Positions 18,906-26,958 of a stretch of DNA of 64,000 nucleotides are shown in pieces. Each line of letters starts with the position of its first letter. Position 1 is the stretch's first letter. The translations under genes were made by a program, and so were the position numbers. The stretch is from Bacteroidota bacterium (GTDB taxonomy: Bacteria > Bacteroidota > Ignavibacteria > Kapaibacteriales > UBA2268): the NCBI GenBank assembly GCA_029974985.1, contig JARKQC010000243.1, positions 103,461 to 167,460 of the forward strand, written 5' to 3'. Under the pieces are notes generated by a model, which saw only the letters and a program-made list of their open reading frames with translations, was not told the origin of the DNA and ran no database searches.

Positions 18906-19700
18906 ATGAATGCAAGTAGTAAAATAAAAGAATTTTCTTTAAATGAAATTCTTATTATTTCTTGGGAAATATGTAAAAAGTATTTTAGAGATATTTTTCC
19001 TATTGCATTTATTGTATATTTACCAATGAATATTTTTCTTGCATTATTACCAATTGAAAATATTATTAATATATTACCCGCACTATTACCAATTGGAAAT
19101 ATAGACGACTTCAAATCTTATAGTTATTTAAGTTGGTTTGAAATATTTGGAAAAATGAATATTTCAATATATTTAAGCTTTTTGGGTAATGTATTATTGT
19201 CTTTATTAATTAAAGATAGATTAGCAAATAACAAAACAAATTTTAAACAAATTATTAAGCATTTTACGAATTTAACGAATAAAGATTTAATTATAAATTT
19301 TACAATGATATTTGTCGTATTTGTATGTTTTAATTTGTGGATGTATTTATCAATATTATATCCAACAGTTTTTTTTGTATTATTAATACCATTAATATTT
19401 TATCTTATAAATTGGTGTTTTACTATTTATATTTTTGCATATAAAGAAATTAATCTTTATGAAGCGATGAAATACAGCTATTCAATGGTATATTATCGCT
19501 GGGGAAAAGTTTTTTTAAAAGTATTATTATTAATATTATTTTCACAAGTCACAACATCATTAGCAGGATTACCATACTCATATTTACATAATACTTTTTT
19601 TATTAAAATTTTTTATACAAATATTGTAAGTGTTTTGACATCTTATTTTGTTGTAGCATTTATTATTTTTTACATTAATTTTGATGATACAAAACGATGA
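18906..19700 (+). CDS. Uncharacterised multi-pass membrane protein
   Basis: This is a 264-residue protein with about six hydrophobic segments (near residues 25-52, 75-100, 130-152, 155-180, 205-225 and 235-258). I do not recognise the family. The segment layout (an amphipathic N-terminus with 'W…FRDIFPIAFIVYLPMN', and 'YEAMKYSYSMVYYRWGKVF' in the middle) resembles the uncharacterised 'membrane domain' proteins of Bacteroidota. It starts 5 nt after the MlaF-like ATPase and overlaps mnmA by 4 nt. It might be a partner of the ATPase, but it does not look like MlaE. An internal near-duplication (19041-19102) encodes the repeated ALLPIxNI. Confidence 0.65.
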   Translation: MNASSKIKEFSLNEILIISWEICKKYFRDIFPIAFIVYLPMNIFLALLPIENIINILPALLPIGNIDDFKSYSYLSWFEIFGKMNISIYLSFLGNVLLSLLIKDRLANNKTNFKQIIKHFTNLTNKDLIINFTMIFVVFVCFNLWMYLSILYPTVFFVLLIPLIFYLINWCFTIYIFAYKEINLYEAMKYSYSMVYYRWGKVFLKVLLLILFSQVTTSLAGLPYSYLHNTFFIKIFYTNIVSVLTSYFVVAFIIFYINFDDTKR

Positions 19701-20752
19701 AAGTAGCTGTTTTATTATCAGGTGGAGTTGATAGTTCAGTTGCATTATGTTTATTGAAAGAACGAGGTTATGAGTTAACGGCATATTATCTAAAAATTTG
19801 GTTGGAAGATGAATTAGCTTTTTTAGGTAACTGCCCTTGGGAAGAAGATTTAGAATATGCAAGAGGGGTATGTGCAAAACTTAATGTGCCTCTACAAATT
19901 ATAAATATGCAAACTGAATATCTGAATACTGTCGTTGAATATACAATTAGCGAATTAAAAGCGGGTAGAACTCCAAGCCCAGATATAATGTGTAATAAAA
20001 ATATCAAATTTGGTGATTTTTTCAATAAAATTAATAATGATTTTGATAAAGTTGCTTCGGGGCATTATGCACAAATTGAAGAAATAAATGGTAAATTTTA
20101 TTTAAAAGAATCTCCAGATAGAATAAAAGACCAAACTTATTTTTTGACGTATCTTAATCAATTTCAATTATCAAAAATATTATTCCCTATTGGACAGTTT
20201 ACTAAATTAGAAGTCAGAGAGTTGGCTCATAAATATGGACTTCCAACAGAAAAACGTAAAGATTCTCAAGGTATCTGTTTTTTAGGAAAAATTAAATATA
20301 ATGATTTTATTAAATTTCATTTAGGTGAGGAAAAAGGTGATATTATCGAAGTTGAGACTAATAGAATTTGGGGACAACACAAGGGATACTGGTTTCATAC
20401 GATAGGGCAGAGAACGGGATTAGGGCTTAGTGGAGGTCCTTGGTACGTAGTTAAAAAAGATATTGAAAATAATATAGTTTATATTTCAAAAAATAATCAA
20501 ACTGAAAAAATTTCTCACACAGATCTTATTTGTACTAATATCAATTGGATACCAGAATTTTCAGATGCCAATCAATTTGAAATCAAATTGCGACATGGTG
20601 CTGCAAAAAATCTCTGTACTATTGAAAAAATTGATAATAACTCTGTAAAAGTGAGATTATTCGAACCTGATCAAGGGATAAGTGCAGGTCAATTTGCAAT
20701 TTTTTATGATAAAGGATATTGTTTAGGTGGTGGAGTAATACAACTTATTTAA
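19697..20752 (+). CDS. mnmA: tRNA-specific 2-thiouridylase
   Basis: Installs sulfur at U34 of tRNA-Lys/Glu/Gln. At 351 residues it has the normal length. It shows the PP-loop motif VLLSGGVDSSVA at the N-terminus, catalytic Cys99 in PDIMCNKNIKF, and the second catalytic Cys194 in DSQGICFLG. Between them is the tRNA-binding region with DQTYFLTYL. The C-terminal beta-barrel contains HTIGQRTGLG. Both cysteines are retained, so this is the ordinary two-cysteine enzyme. It overlaps the upstream membrane-protein gene by 4 nt and is last in the murF-rnr cluster. It converges on the cytochrome operon through a shared terminator. Confidence 0.97.
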   Translation: MKVAVLLSGGVDSSVALCLLKERGYELTAYYLKIWLEDELAFLGNCPWEEDLEYARGVCAKLNVPLQIINMQTEYLNTVVEYTISELKAGRTPSPDIMCNKNIKFGDFFNKINNDFDKVASGHYAQIEEINGKFYLKESPDRIKDQTYFLTYLNQFQLSKILFPIGQFTKLEVRELAHKYGLPTEKRKDSQGICFLGKIKYNDFIKFHLGEEKGDIIEVETNRIWGQHKGYWFHTIGQRTGLGLSGGPWYVVKKDIENNIVYISKNNQTEKISHTDLICTNINWIPEFSDANQFEIKLRHGAAKNLCTIEKIDNNSVKVRLFEPDQGISAGQFAIFYDKGYCLGGGVIQLI

Positions 20753-20789
20753 AAAAAAATGTCAGCTGAAATATTAATCAACTGACATT
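20752..20789 (-). terminator. Intrinsic terminator between mnmA and the cytochrome operon
   Basis: The inverted repeat AATGTCAGCTGA (20758-20769) / TCAACTGACATT (20778-20789) is 12 bp with one mismatch. Read on the minus strand it is followed by a run of nine T (A-run 20751-20759 on plus), as expected for the end of the cytochrome operon. It also sits directly after the mnmA stop, so it may act in both directions. Confidence 0.8.
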
Positions 20790-20826
20790 AGTAAAAATAA
20801 TAATTAATTCAATATACTAAAAAAAA

Positions 20827-21594
20827 CTATTCCTCATTATCAAAAGATTTTGTTTCTGGATTATAAGATTTGTCTCCTTCGGTATAAATTTTATAATCCT
20901 CGTGAATATCAACTATATTCGTATCATCTGTGTATTGATCAATATTTGTACTTTTTACAACTAATTTATCTTCGTGTTCTTCGTGAACCTCGTGATAACC
21001 GTCAATCATAGATTTAAAATTTGCGGTAAGTGTTGTGCCGTGTGTAGCAAGATAAATATGACCAAACATAAATATACTTAAGAAAAAGCCGACAATAATA
21101 TGCAATACTGCCATAGGCCAAACCCCACCCATACCTAATACATTTTCGGGTGCTAATTCGGGAAACATAAGAAACCAGCCAGTAATAATAATTATAGGCA
21201 TAAGGAAAAACATAATACCAAAATATGTTAACTGCTGCAATGGATTGAATTTATTTTCTTTAGAAGTATGATAAGGGTGTTTGGCTCCTTTAAAAACTCC
21301 ATAAATATAATATAAACCTTGTTTAAATAACCTATCTGTAATACCTTTTAATTTAGGAATATAATGTTTATAATTTTTTGTAATTATATTAAAAATTACA
21401 TAAAATACAAAATTGATACTTAGTAAAATTCCAGCAATATTATGAATATACATAGCAGTTTGGAAAGGTATGAATAAATCATTGGTCGCTGAATAGTGCA
21501 TACTAATTCCGGATGCAATTAATACAAGAAATATTGTAACATTTAACCAATGCCAAATTCTAAGCCATAGTGGATAAAGCAATATTTTATTCAT
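20827..21594 (-). CDS. Membrane cytochrome b (cytochrome b/b6-like, quinone-linked)
   Basis: This 255-residue protein is a cytochrome b561/hydrogenase-type integral membrane subunit. It opens with PLWLRIWHWLNVTIF, a typical first helix with a haem-ligand His. Further hydrophobic helices carry histidines at YIHNIAG, VLHIIVGF and FGHIYLATHG, giving the four candidate ligands for two b haems. A ~65-residue acidic, His-containing cytoplasmic tail follows. Such subunits pass electrons between the quinone pool and periplasmic cytochromes or oxidoreductases. The start overlaps the 3' end of the 13-haem cytochrome gene by 8 nt, so the two are co-expressed and probably form a complex. Confidence 0.85.
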   Translation of the reverse strand: MNKILLYPLWLRIWHWLNVTIFLVLIASGISMHYSATNDLFIPFQTAMYIHNIAGILLSINFVFYVIFNIITKNYKHYIPKLKGITDRLFKQGLYYIYGVFKGAKHPYHTSKENKFNPLQQLTYFGIMFFLMPIIIITGWFLMFPELAPENVLGMGGVWPMAVLHIIVGFFLSIFMFGHIYLATHGTTLTANFKSMIDGYHEVHEEHEDKLVVKSTNIDQYTDDTNIVDIHEDYKIYTEGDKSYNPETKSFDNEE

Positions 21595-23050
21595 TATTTA
21601 TATCCCTTATTTTTTTTGACTTCCATCTTAAAAATCCGTGAATTCCAATACCAAAAAATGTTAAGCCAAATATTATAATACTAAGATTATCTAAATAAAC
21701 ATTTCTTGTTGTTCCAATTACATAAGCATCACTTAATAAAGTACCATTAACGAAACCATATTTCATTCTTGATTGCTTTTTCTCGTGAATATAAAGCATA
21801 TTAATCAATTTAGAATTTTTAGAATGACATTCTTCACATTGTTTAATAGTCTGTTCAGGTGGAAGTATATTATGATTTTTACTTGGTAATTGGTGAGATG
21901 AATGGCAATCAACGCAACGTACTGTTTCCCAATGTTTTATTTGACTTGGCATCCAGCTATGAGTCTCTTCCACTGTTGAAATATTATATTTTTTCATCAT
22001 CTTTTCATCAGAGTGGCAAGAAACACAAAATACCATTTTGTTATTTATAACAACATTAAACTTCATACCAGATTTAGTGAAAGCTTGCTCGGGAACGTCG
22101 GGTACAGCGGCAATATTATGTTCACCATGACAAAAAGTACAAGTTGGGGCATCTTTAAAGCCTTTCATTACCCCTTGCCCATGTACACTTTGCATATATT
22201 CACCAGTAATATCTTGATGACATTTACCGCATACATTATGAATATTTTGCTTATTAATTCTCGAAGTTGTTACAGAAGCTTTTTCTAATCTATGAGCGCC
22301 GTGGCAATCTACACAAATAGCGGCTTTACTATTTCCTCGTGCAATTGCAATACCGTGAACACTTTTATCATAATTTACTAATGTTTTAGCATATTTTGAT
22401 TTACTTCCGTCGGGATGTTGAAGATGACAATCCAAACATAATTTCTCTTGATTAAGTTTTAATTGTACTTTATCAAGCAGACTTCTTTTTGTAATTTCTT
22501 TAGAATGACAATATATACAAGTAGGAGCGTCTGGATTATTAGCACTTATTTCCATAAAATGCTCAGAAATAAGATGGTCTTTCAAAATTTTTGGATGGCA
22601 TTTTCCACAAAAATCATTTGTCTTTGTAAAATAGTATTCAGATTTAGGGTCTTTATTTGATATAATTGAATGTGTACCATGGCAACCTTTACAATTAACA
22701 TCTGCACTACCACCCATTCCATCAGAACCAGACATTTGTGGATGAAATTTATGGATACTTGTCGGATTTTCATGACAGTTTTTACAATTAACTTTTGAAA
22801 TTTTTGCTTTATGAGGAATATCAAAGGGATCAAACCCCTCATGGCATTCTACACATTTTAATTTACCATGAACAGAACGAGGTAAAATAAATCTTTTTAC
22901 TGTAAGTGGAATTTTTACTCCATTTCGTTCAAGCGATATATCAGGATCGTCATGACAATCATAACATACAGAATTATCTTGTGAAAATGCTAAACAAGCA
23001 TAAAACATTAGTATTATCAAAAAAGTTATATTTTTTATAACTACTTTCAT
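21587..23050 (-). CDS. 13-haem periplasmic c-type cytochrome with C-terminal membrane anchor
   Basis: This is a 487-residue protein with a signal peptide (residues 1-23, ending CLAFSQ) and thirteen CxxCH haem-attachment motifs that I counted (CYDCH, CVECH, CKNCH, CKGCH, CGKCH, CIYCH, CLDCH, CVDCH, CGKCH, CTFCH, CVSCH, CVDCH, CEECH). Many extra histidines (RSVHG, SEHFM, KSVHG, QSVHG) are candidate distal ligands for bis-His haems. Near the C-terminus is one hydrophobic helix (LSIIIFGLTFFGIGIHGFL) and a positively charged end, so it is membrane-anchored with the haems in the periplasm. With the overlapping cytochrome b it looks like a quinol-periplasm electron conduit. The terminal acceptor or donor cannot be told from sequence; no nitrite-reductase-type CxxCK motif is present. 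Confidence 0.92.
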   Translation of the reverse strand: MKVVIKNITFLIILMFYACLAFSQDNSVCYDCHDDPDISLERNGVKIPLTVKRFILPRSVHGKLKCVECHEGFDPFDIPHKAKISKVNCKNCHENPTSIHKFHPQMSGSDGMGGSADVNCKGCHGTHSIISNKDPKSEYYFTKTNDFCGKCHPKILKDHLISEHFMEISANNPDAPTCIYCHSKEITKRSLLDKVQLKLNQEKLCLDCHLQHPDGSKSKYAKTLVNYDKSVHGIAIARGNSKAAICVDCHGAHRLEKASVTTSRINKQNIHNVCGKCHQDITGEYMQSVHGQGVMKGFKDAPTCTFCHGEHNIAAVPDVPEQAFTKSGMKFNVVINNKMVFCVSCHSDEKMMKKYNISTVEETHSWMPSQIKHWETVRCVDCHSSHQLPSKNHNILPPEQTIKQCEECHSKNSKLINMLYIHEKKQSRMKYGFVNGTLLSDAYVIGTTRNVYLDNLSIIIFGLTFFGIGIHGFLRWKSKKIRDINNE

Positions 23051-23196
23051 AAAACATTCTCATAAAATGTTAAAATTATTATTGTAAATTTATAATTTTT
23101 TTTTGATATAATAAAATAATTTTTACTTATCTATTCTATTAATGAACATATTTTAATATGTTTATAATTTTTTTGTAAATATTTGGATTAATCTAT

Positions 23197-23231
23197 AAAA
23201 AAAAGCGATTTCATTAGTAGAAATCGCTTTT
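23197..23231 (-). terminator. Intrinsic terminator after the lipoprotein gene
   Basis: A perfect 11-bp stem AAAAGCGATTT (23201-23211) / AAATCGCTTTT (23221-23231) with a 9-base loop. On the minus strand it is followed by a T-run, 20 nt after the stop of the lipoprotein gene. Confidence 0.8.
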
Positions 23232-23251
23232 AATAATTTTAATAAAAATTT

Positions 23252-23965
23252 CTATAATGTGTTTGTTACGTCAATTTTTGTTCCATCTTTAAATTCAATT
23301 TTAGAACAAATCCATACTGAACGTAAATTTTGATGGTCATTACGAAATGTTTTATCACGTTCATTATTTGGGTCAAAGTTAAATGGTTGTGAAATACGTT
23401 TAGTTTCGTTTGCTTTTATAGTTTCATCTTTGAGTGCATTTTTTGCAATAACTGGATATACTTTAACTATTTCATTATTTTGATTATAAAACTGAATTAC
23501 TCCTTCTATATTAACCATTTCTTTATCAGATTTATTGGTAATATCGAATACTAATACGTTTATATCTTTCATTTTTTTATTTATATCTTCAACTTCAGTA
23601 GGCTTAAATCCAACATAATTAAAAGCATGATTCATAACTAATTCAATTCTTGTAGCTTGATTAGCCGCAGTTGCCGCCATTTTATCTCTTTCAAAATTCT
23701 CTTGCATATCAATAATTTCACGAACGCTCTTTCCTAATAATGAATCTACATTCATTGTAACTAAACGAGTCATTCCATTAGTGAAAAATTCAAAATCACG
23801 GGTTCTAAAATCTTTATCTTCTCTTAATTTTTTAAATAAATCAGTGATATTGCTCTTTGTAACAATTTCATTCATTAATTTAGATTCTTTATTCTCTGGT
23901 TGACAAGCAGTTATAATTAGTATTGAAATCAATGCTAAAATAATACTACGATTTAAGGATTTCAT
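23252..23965 (-). CDS. Putative lipoprotein of unknown function
   Basis: This is a 237-residue protein from ATG 23965. A longer reading from 24037 would run through the promoter box at 24008-24015 and bury the signal peptide, so the shorter start is chosen. GGAG lies about 10 nt before this ATG. MKSLNRSIILALISILIITAC is a lipoprotein signal, with the lipidated Cys at residue 21. The middle (residues ~35-110) is charged and helical. The C-terminal half (VLVFDITNKSDKEMVNIEGVIQF…) resembles a beta-sandwich found in lipoproteins where polar/apolar strands alternate. No function is known. It is the last gene downstream of ppx but has its own promoter. Confidence 0.7.
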   Translation of the reverse strand: MKSLNRSIILALISILIITACQPENKESKLMNEIVTKSNITDLFKKLREDKDFRTRDFEFFTNGMTRLVTMNVDSLLGKSVREIIDMQENFERDKMAATAANQATRIELVMNHAFNYVGFKPTEVEDINKKMKDINVLVFDITNKSDKEMVNIEGVIQFYNQNNEIVKVYPVIAKNALKDETIKANETKRISQPFNFDPNNERDKTFRNDHQNLRSVWICSKIEFKDGTKIDVTNTL

Positions 23966-24007
23966 ATAAAAAACTCCAAAAGTTTTAGAAAAATTTGACA
24001 TAAGATA

Positions 24008-24015
24008 CAAAAATA
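24008..24015 (-). promoter_or_regulatory. Bacteroidota-type -7 box for the lipoprotein gene
   Basis: Minus-strand TATTTTTG, 43 nt before the ATG at 23965. It supports that start over the longer reading frame that begins upstream of the box. Confidence 0.55.
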
Positions 24016-24048
24016 ATATCAATATTTGAATTGACAAAATAAAAAGTT

Positions 24049-24969
24049 TTATTTGTGAATTTTATTTAAATAATCTTTAATTATACCATAGCGTAAACCA
24101 TGCGAACTAATAATTATTTCTTTTATAGAAAAAAAATCAACAATTGTATCCATAATTAATGAGCCTGTAAAAATTAAGTCTGCTCTTTGCGGGTGAATAA
24201 GTAATTTATTTATAATTTCTTCAATAGACATTGTTAAATAAAGTTGATATAGATTTCTAATATCATTTTTATTTAAATTAATACCATTAACTTTATCAAT
24301 TTCATTATCTGCAATTTTAAGATGTGTTGTTGCAAATGTAGTAGCAGTACCAGCAATAGCAAACACTTTATCAAATTTTGGAATATATTTTATACTATTT
24401 AATTGTTCCAAAATATAAGATTTAGCTTGGTCAATTAATATTTTATTAGGTGGATATTCTTTCCCAAAAAACTTTTCTGTTAATCTTACGGCCCCAATTT
24501 GTAAGCTAATTTTTTGTATTATTTCATTATTATTACCAAATATTAATTCAGTGCTTCCACCTCCGATGTCAATTAATAGACATTTACCACTATCATTAAC
24601 AGTTCCTAAATAACTTAAAGTAGCTTCTTTTGTACCATCAATTATTATGATTTCCGTATTTAGAATACTATTTAATTTATTTAAAACTAAATTTGAATTT
24701 TTTGCATCTCGTAATGCAGAAGTGCCAACCGCTAATATTTTATCAACCTTATAATTATCACATATTTGTTTAAATTCATTTATAATCGTTATCGTTCTAT
24801 TTATAGCTTCATCAGAAATAATTGAAGTTTTATCAACATTTTCGCCTAATCTTGCAATTCCATAATGTTCTTTAATTTTTCTAAAATTATCATTCAAAAT
24901 TTGTTTGGCAATTAATAATAATAATGTATTAGTACCAATATCAATAGCGGCAATTATTTTGTTTTCCAA
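24049..24969 (-). CDS. Ppx/GppA-family phosphatase (exopolyphosphatase or pppGpp phosphatase)
   Basis: This 306-residue protein has the short two-domain ASKHA form. Phosphate-1 motif IAAIDIGTNTLLLLIA is near the N-terminus; LAVGTSALRDAKN follows, then CLLIDIGGGSTELIFG (phosphate-2), QIGAVRLTEKFF and the AIAGTATTFATTHL motif. Family members cleave terminal phosphates from polyphosphate or pppGpp; which one cannot be decided here. No ATG suits the conserved start. A strong AAGGAG (24977-24982) sits 7 nt before TTG 24969, so a TTG start is proposed. An ATG at 25017 would need a 44-nt overlap into prmA and add 16 unconserved residues. It follows prmA directly, and the SD lies inside the last prmA codons. 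Confidence 0.88.
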   Translation of the reverse strand: MENKIIAAIDIGTNTLLLLIAKQILNDNFRKIKEHYGIARLGENVDKTSIISDEAINRTITIINEFKQICDNYKVDKILAVGTSALRDAKNSNLVLNKLNSILNTEIIIIDGTKEATLSYLGTVNDSGKCLLIDIGGGSTELIFGNNNEIIQKISLQIGAVRLTEKFFGKEYPPNKILIDQAKSYILEQLNSIKYIPKFDKVFAIAGTATTFATTHLKIADNEIDKVNGINLNKNDIRNLYQLYLTMSIEEIINKLLIHPQRADLIFTGSLIMDTIVDFFSIKEIIISSHGLRYGIIKDYLNKIHK

Positions 24970-24973
24970 CAAA

Positions 24974-25834
24974 TTACTCCTTACACTTAAAGTGAAATGC
25001 AAGCCATTCATCTTCAATTAATTTTTGAATTAATCGAAGTCCGTTTTTCTCTGCTTCTTCAAGTATAATTTTTTCATCATAAATCATAATTCCCGAAATA
25101 AGTATATCTCCATTATTTTTTTCAACTGCTTTTTTAAATTTAGATAAAGACGGTACTGCAAGATTCAAAAAAATATTAGCTGCGATACCATCACAATCAA
25201 ACAATTCGGCACTATCAATATCAGCAAGCTCTAACTTTATTTGATTATTTACATTGTTTTTATAGATATTTTCTGCAGCATTATCTATTGACCATTCATT
25301 ATTATCGAAGGCATAGACATACTTAGCATTTAATTTAATCGCGAGTATTGCTAAAACACCCGTACCTGTACCAACATCAATCCAATTTGAATTTGGTTTT
25401 ACAATAGTTTCCATTAATTTACACATAATTCTCGTAGTGGTATGATGCCCCGTGCCAAAAGACATTTTTGGGTCAATTATAATTTTAATATCACTATTTA
25501 TTTCATCTAATTTATGTGTTGGAGTAATAGTGATTCTATCGGATACAAAAACTGGTTGCACGTGGCTTTCCCATTCCTCATTCCAATTTTTATCACTAAT
25601 CTTTTCGATACTAATTATATTAGTTTCGGGTGCAAAATTTTGTAAATCATTGATAATTATATTAAAATCTAAATTTTCATATACTTTATCAACAAAGGTA
25701 ACAATAAGAAAATCTAAATCTTCTTCAATTCCACAAAAATCATAATCTTGAAAAACACCCATAGCTAAATCGTGATTTTCTTCAAAAATATGAATTTTTA
25801 TATTAATGTAATCATTTTTCAATTTATTATCCAA
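24974..25834 (-). CDS. prmA: Ribosomal protein L11 methyltransferase
   Basis: AdoMet-dependent trimethylation of ribosomal protein L11. At 286 residues it matches the usual ~290. The N-terminal substrate-binding domain (residues ~1-95) leads to DKNWNEEWESHVQPVFVSDRI, a conserved linker. The Rossmann-fold methyltransferase domain follows: DPKMSFGTGHHTTT (PrmA signature), AdoMet motif I WIDVGTGTGVLAILA, acidic AFDNNEWS, and ANIFLNLAVPSL (the N-P/N-I/F motif IV equivalent). The C-terminal ISGIMIYDEKIILEEAEKNGL is typical. It is the first gene of a prmA-ppx pair; upstream it is divergent from kdsC. Confidence 0.95.
   Translation of the reverse strand: MDNKLKNDYINIKIHIFEENHDLAMGVFQDYDFCGIEEDLDFLIVTFVDKVYENLDFNIIINDLQNFAPETNIISIEKISDKNWNEEWESHVQPVFVSDRITITPTHKLDEINSDIKIIIDPKMSFGTGHHTTTRIMCKLMETIVKPNSNWIDVGTGTGVLAILAIKLNAKYVYAFDNNEWSIDNAAENIYKNNVNNQIKLELADIDSAELFDCDGIAANIFLNLAVPSLSKFKKAVEKNNGDILISGIMIYDEKIILEEAEKNGLRLIQKLIEDEWLAFHFKCKE
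24977..24982 (-). promoter_or_regulatory. Shine-Dalgarno site deciding a TTG start for the Ppx/GppA gene
   Basis: AAGGAG on the minus strand, within the last codons of prmA. It is 7 nt from TTG 24969 and 4 nt from TTG 24972; both are in frame with the conserved ENKIIAAIDIG start. Confidence 0.65.
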
Positions 25835-25901
25835 TAAAAATAAAACTTAAACATTTATAACATTATAAGTTTACTAAAATAATAATTTTTTTTAGTATGT
25901 T

Positions 25902-26429
25902 ATGAAGAAAAATGCCGAATTAATAAATAGTTTGAAAAAAATTAAATTACTCGTTATGGATGTTGATGGCACTTTAACAGATTCCTCTATGTATTTTTCA
26001 CAAAATGGGGAAGAGTTAAAACGATTTAGCACTCGTGACGGTATGGGCATTACTCTTTTGCATAAATCAAATATTTTAACAGCAATTGTAACAAGCGAAA
26101 ATTCACCCATTGTTACAGCAAGGGCAAATAAATTAAAAATCAACCATGTTTATCTTAATTGTCGAGATAAATCGTGTATCATTAGAGAGCTTACTGAATC
26201 TCTTAATTTAAGTTTATCAGAAGTTGCTTTTATTGGCGATGATGTTAATGATGAATATGTTATGAAAATTGTTGGCATTTCTGCATGCCCTAAAGATGCT
26301 GTTAAAATTATTAAAGATATTGCAGATTATAAATGTAAAAATAAAGGTGGAAAGGGTGCTGTAAGAGAATTTGCTGAATTAATTCTTGTAGCACAGAATA
26401 AACCAATAAATATTCAAGAACAATGGTAA
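25902..26429 (+). CDS. kdsC: 3-deoxy-D-manno-octulosonate 8-phosphate phosphatase (KdsC, HAD superfamily)
   Basis: Removes phosphate from Kdo-8-P in lipopolysaccharide core synthesis. At 175 residues it has the cap-less length of KdsC. HAD motif I is LLVMDVDGTLTD (nucleophile Asp20, acid/base Asp22); motif II is AIVTSE; motif III/IV are KGG and AFIGDDVNDEYVM. It also shows the KdsC-like GEELKRFSTRDGMGI and GKGAVREFAE segments. This indicates an LPS-bearing Gram-negative cell, in line with the heptosyltransferase later in the window. The remaining kds genes are elsewhere. Related phosphatases (for example of the CMP-sialic acid pathway) share the fold, so the substrate is likely rather than certain. 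Confidence 0.88.
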   Translation: MKKNAELINSLKKIKLLVMDVDGTLTDSSMYFSQNGEELKRFSTRDGMGITLLHKSNILTAIVTSENSPIVTARANKLKINHVYLNCRDKSCIIRELTESLNLSLSEVAFIGDDVNDEYVMKIVGISACPKDAVKIIKDIADYKCKNKGGKGAVREFAELILVAQNKPINIQEQW

Positions 26430-26446
26430 GATAGGAGAAAATTAAA

Positions 26447-26860
26447 ATGACAAATTCGAATGATACTGGCAATTTTGCACGTGGTTTTATTATTGGTGCA
26501 ATAGCTGGCGGATTAGCAGGTGCAGTGGCGGCATTATTACTTGCCCCGAAATCTGGAGCTGAATTAAGAAAAGATATTGCAGATACTTCTGTTGATTTAT
26601 ATGGCAAAGCTTCTGATTATTTTAATTCTGTCGAAGGAGATTTGGCACGCACTATGGACGAAACTAAAACAAAAGCTAATTCAATAATCAGTACTGCACG
26701 TTCAAAAGCAGAAGATTTATTAAAAGATGCTGAAAATGTTCTTAAAGATGCTCGTTCAAAGGCTTCTCAAACAAAAGATAATATTCAACAAAAATTTGAA
26801 AATATTAAAGATGCGGCTATCGCTGGAAAAGATGCTTTTCGCGAAGAATTAGAATCTTAA
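26447..26860 (+). CDS. YtxH-domain protein
   Basis: This 137-residue protein has an N-terminal glycine/alanine-rich membrane segment (FIIGAIAGGLAGAVAALLLAPKSGAELRKDI) diagnostic of the YtxH family. It is followed by a long amphipathic helical region rich in Lys, Ala and Asp (residues ~45-135) that likely forms a coiled coil. YtxH proteins are small stress-associated envelope proteins of unknown mechanism. AGGAG lies 10 nt before the start. A strong terminator follows the stop, so it ends the kdsC transcript. The next gene encodes a YtxG-like (DUF948) partner, recalling the ytxG-ytxH pairing in Bacillus. Confidence 0.85.
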   Translation: MTNSNDTGNFARGFIIGAIAGGLAGAVAALLLAPKSGAELRKDIADTSVDLYGKASDYFNSVEGDLARTMDETKTKANSIISTARSKAEDLLKDAENVLKDARSKASQTKDNIQQKFENIKDAAIAGKDAFREELES

Positions 26861-26885
26861 TATTTCCAAAATTCTATTTTATTGA

Positions 26886-26929
26886 TATTAGTGAAGAATT
26901 ATTTAACGATTCTTCACTAATATATTTTT
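26886..26929 (+). terminator. Intrinsic terminator after the ytxH-like gene
   Basis: A perfect 14-bp stem TATTAGTGAAGAAT (26886-26899) / ATTCTTCACTAATA (26909-26922) with a 9-base loop, followed by TATTTTTA. It lies 25 nt after the stop at 26860. Confidence 0.85.
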
Positions 26930-26944
26930 AACATAATTTTTTTT

Positions 26945-26952
26945 TAATTTTG
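26945..26952 (+). promoter_or_regulatory. -7 promoter box positioned for a leaderless transcript
   Basis: TAATTTTG matches TAnnTTTG and ends only 6 nt before the ATG at 26959. The expected transcription start falls at or next to the start codon, leaving no room for a ribosome-binding site. Confidence 0.5.
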
Positions 26953-26958
26953 GATTTT

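Noticed and set aside
21859..22842. Several ORFs opposite or overlapping the 13-haem cytochrome
   Set aside because: Shadow frames of a well-conserved multihaem gene; no domains or ribosome sites.
23966..24037. Upstream in-frame extension of the lipoprotein gene
   Set aside because: It runs through a -7 promoter box and would bury the lipoprotein signal; the downstream ATG has GGAG in front.
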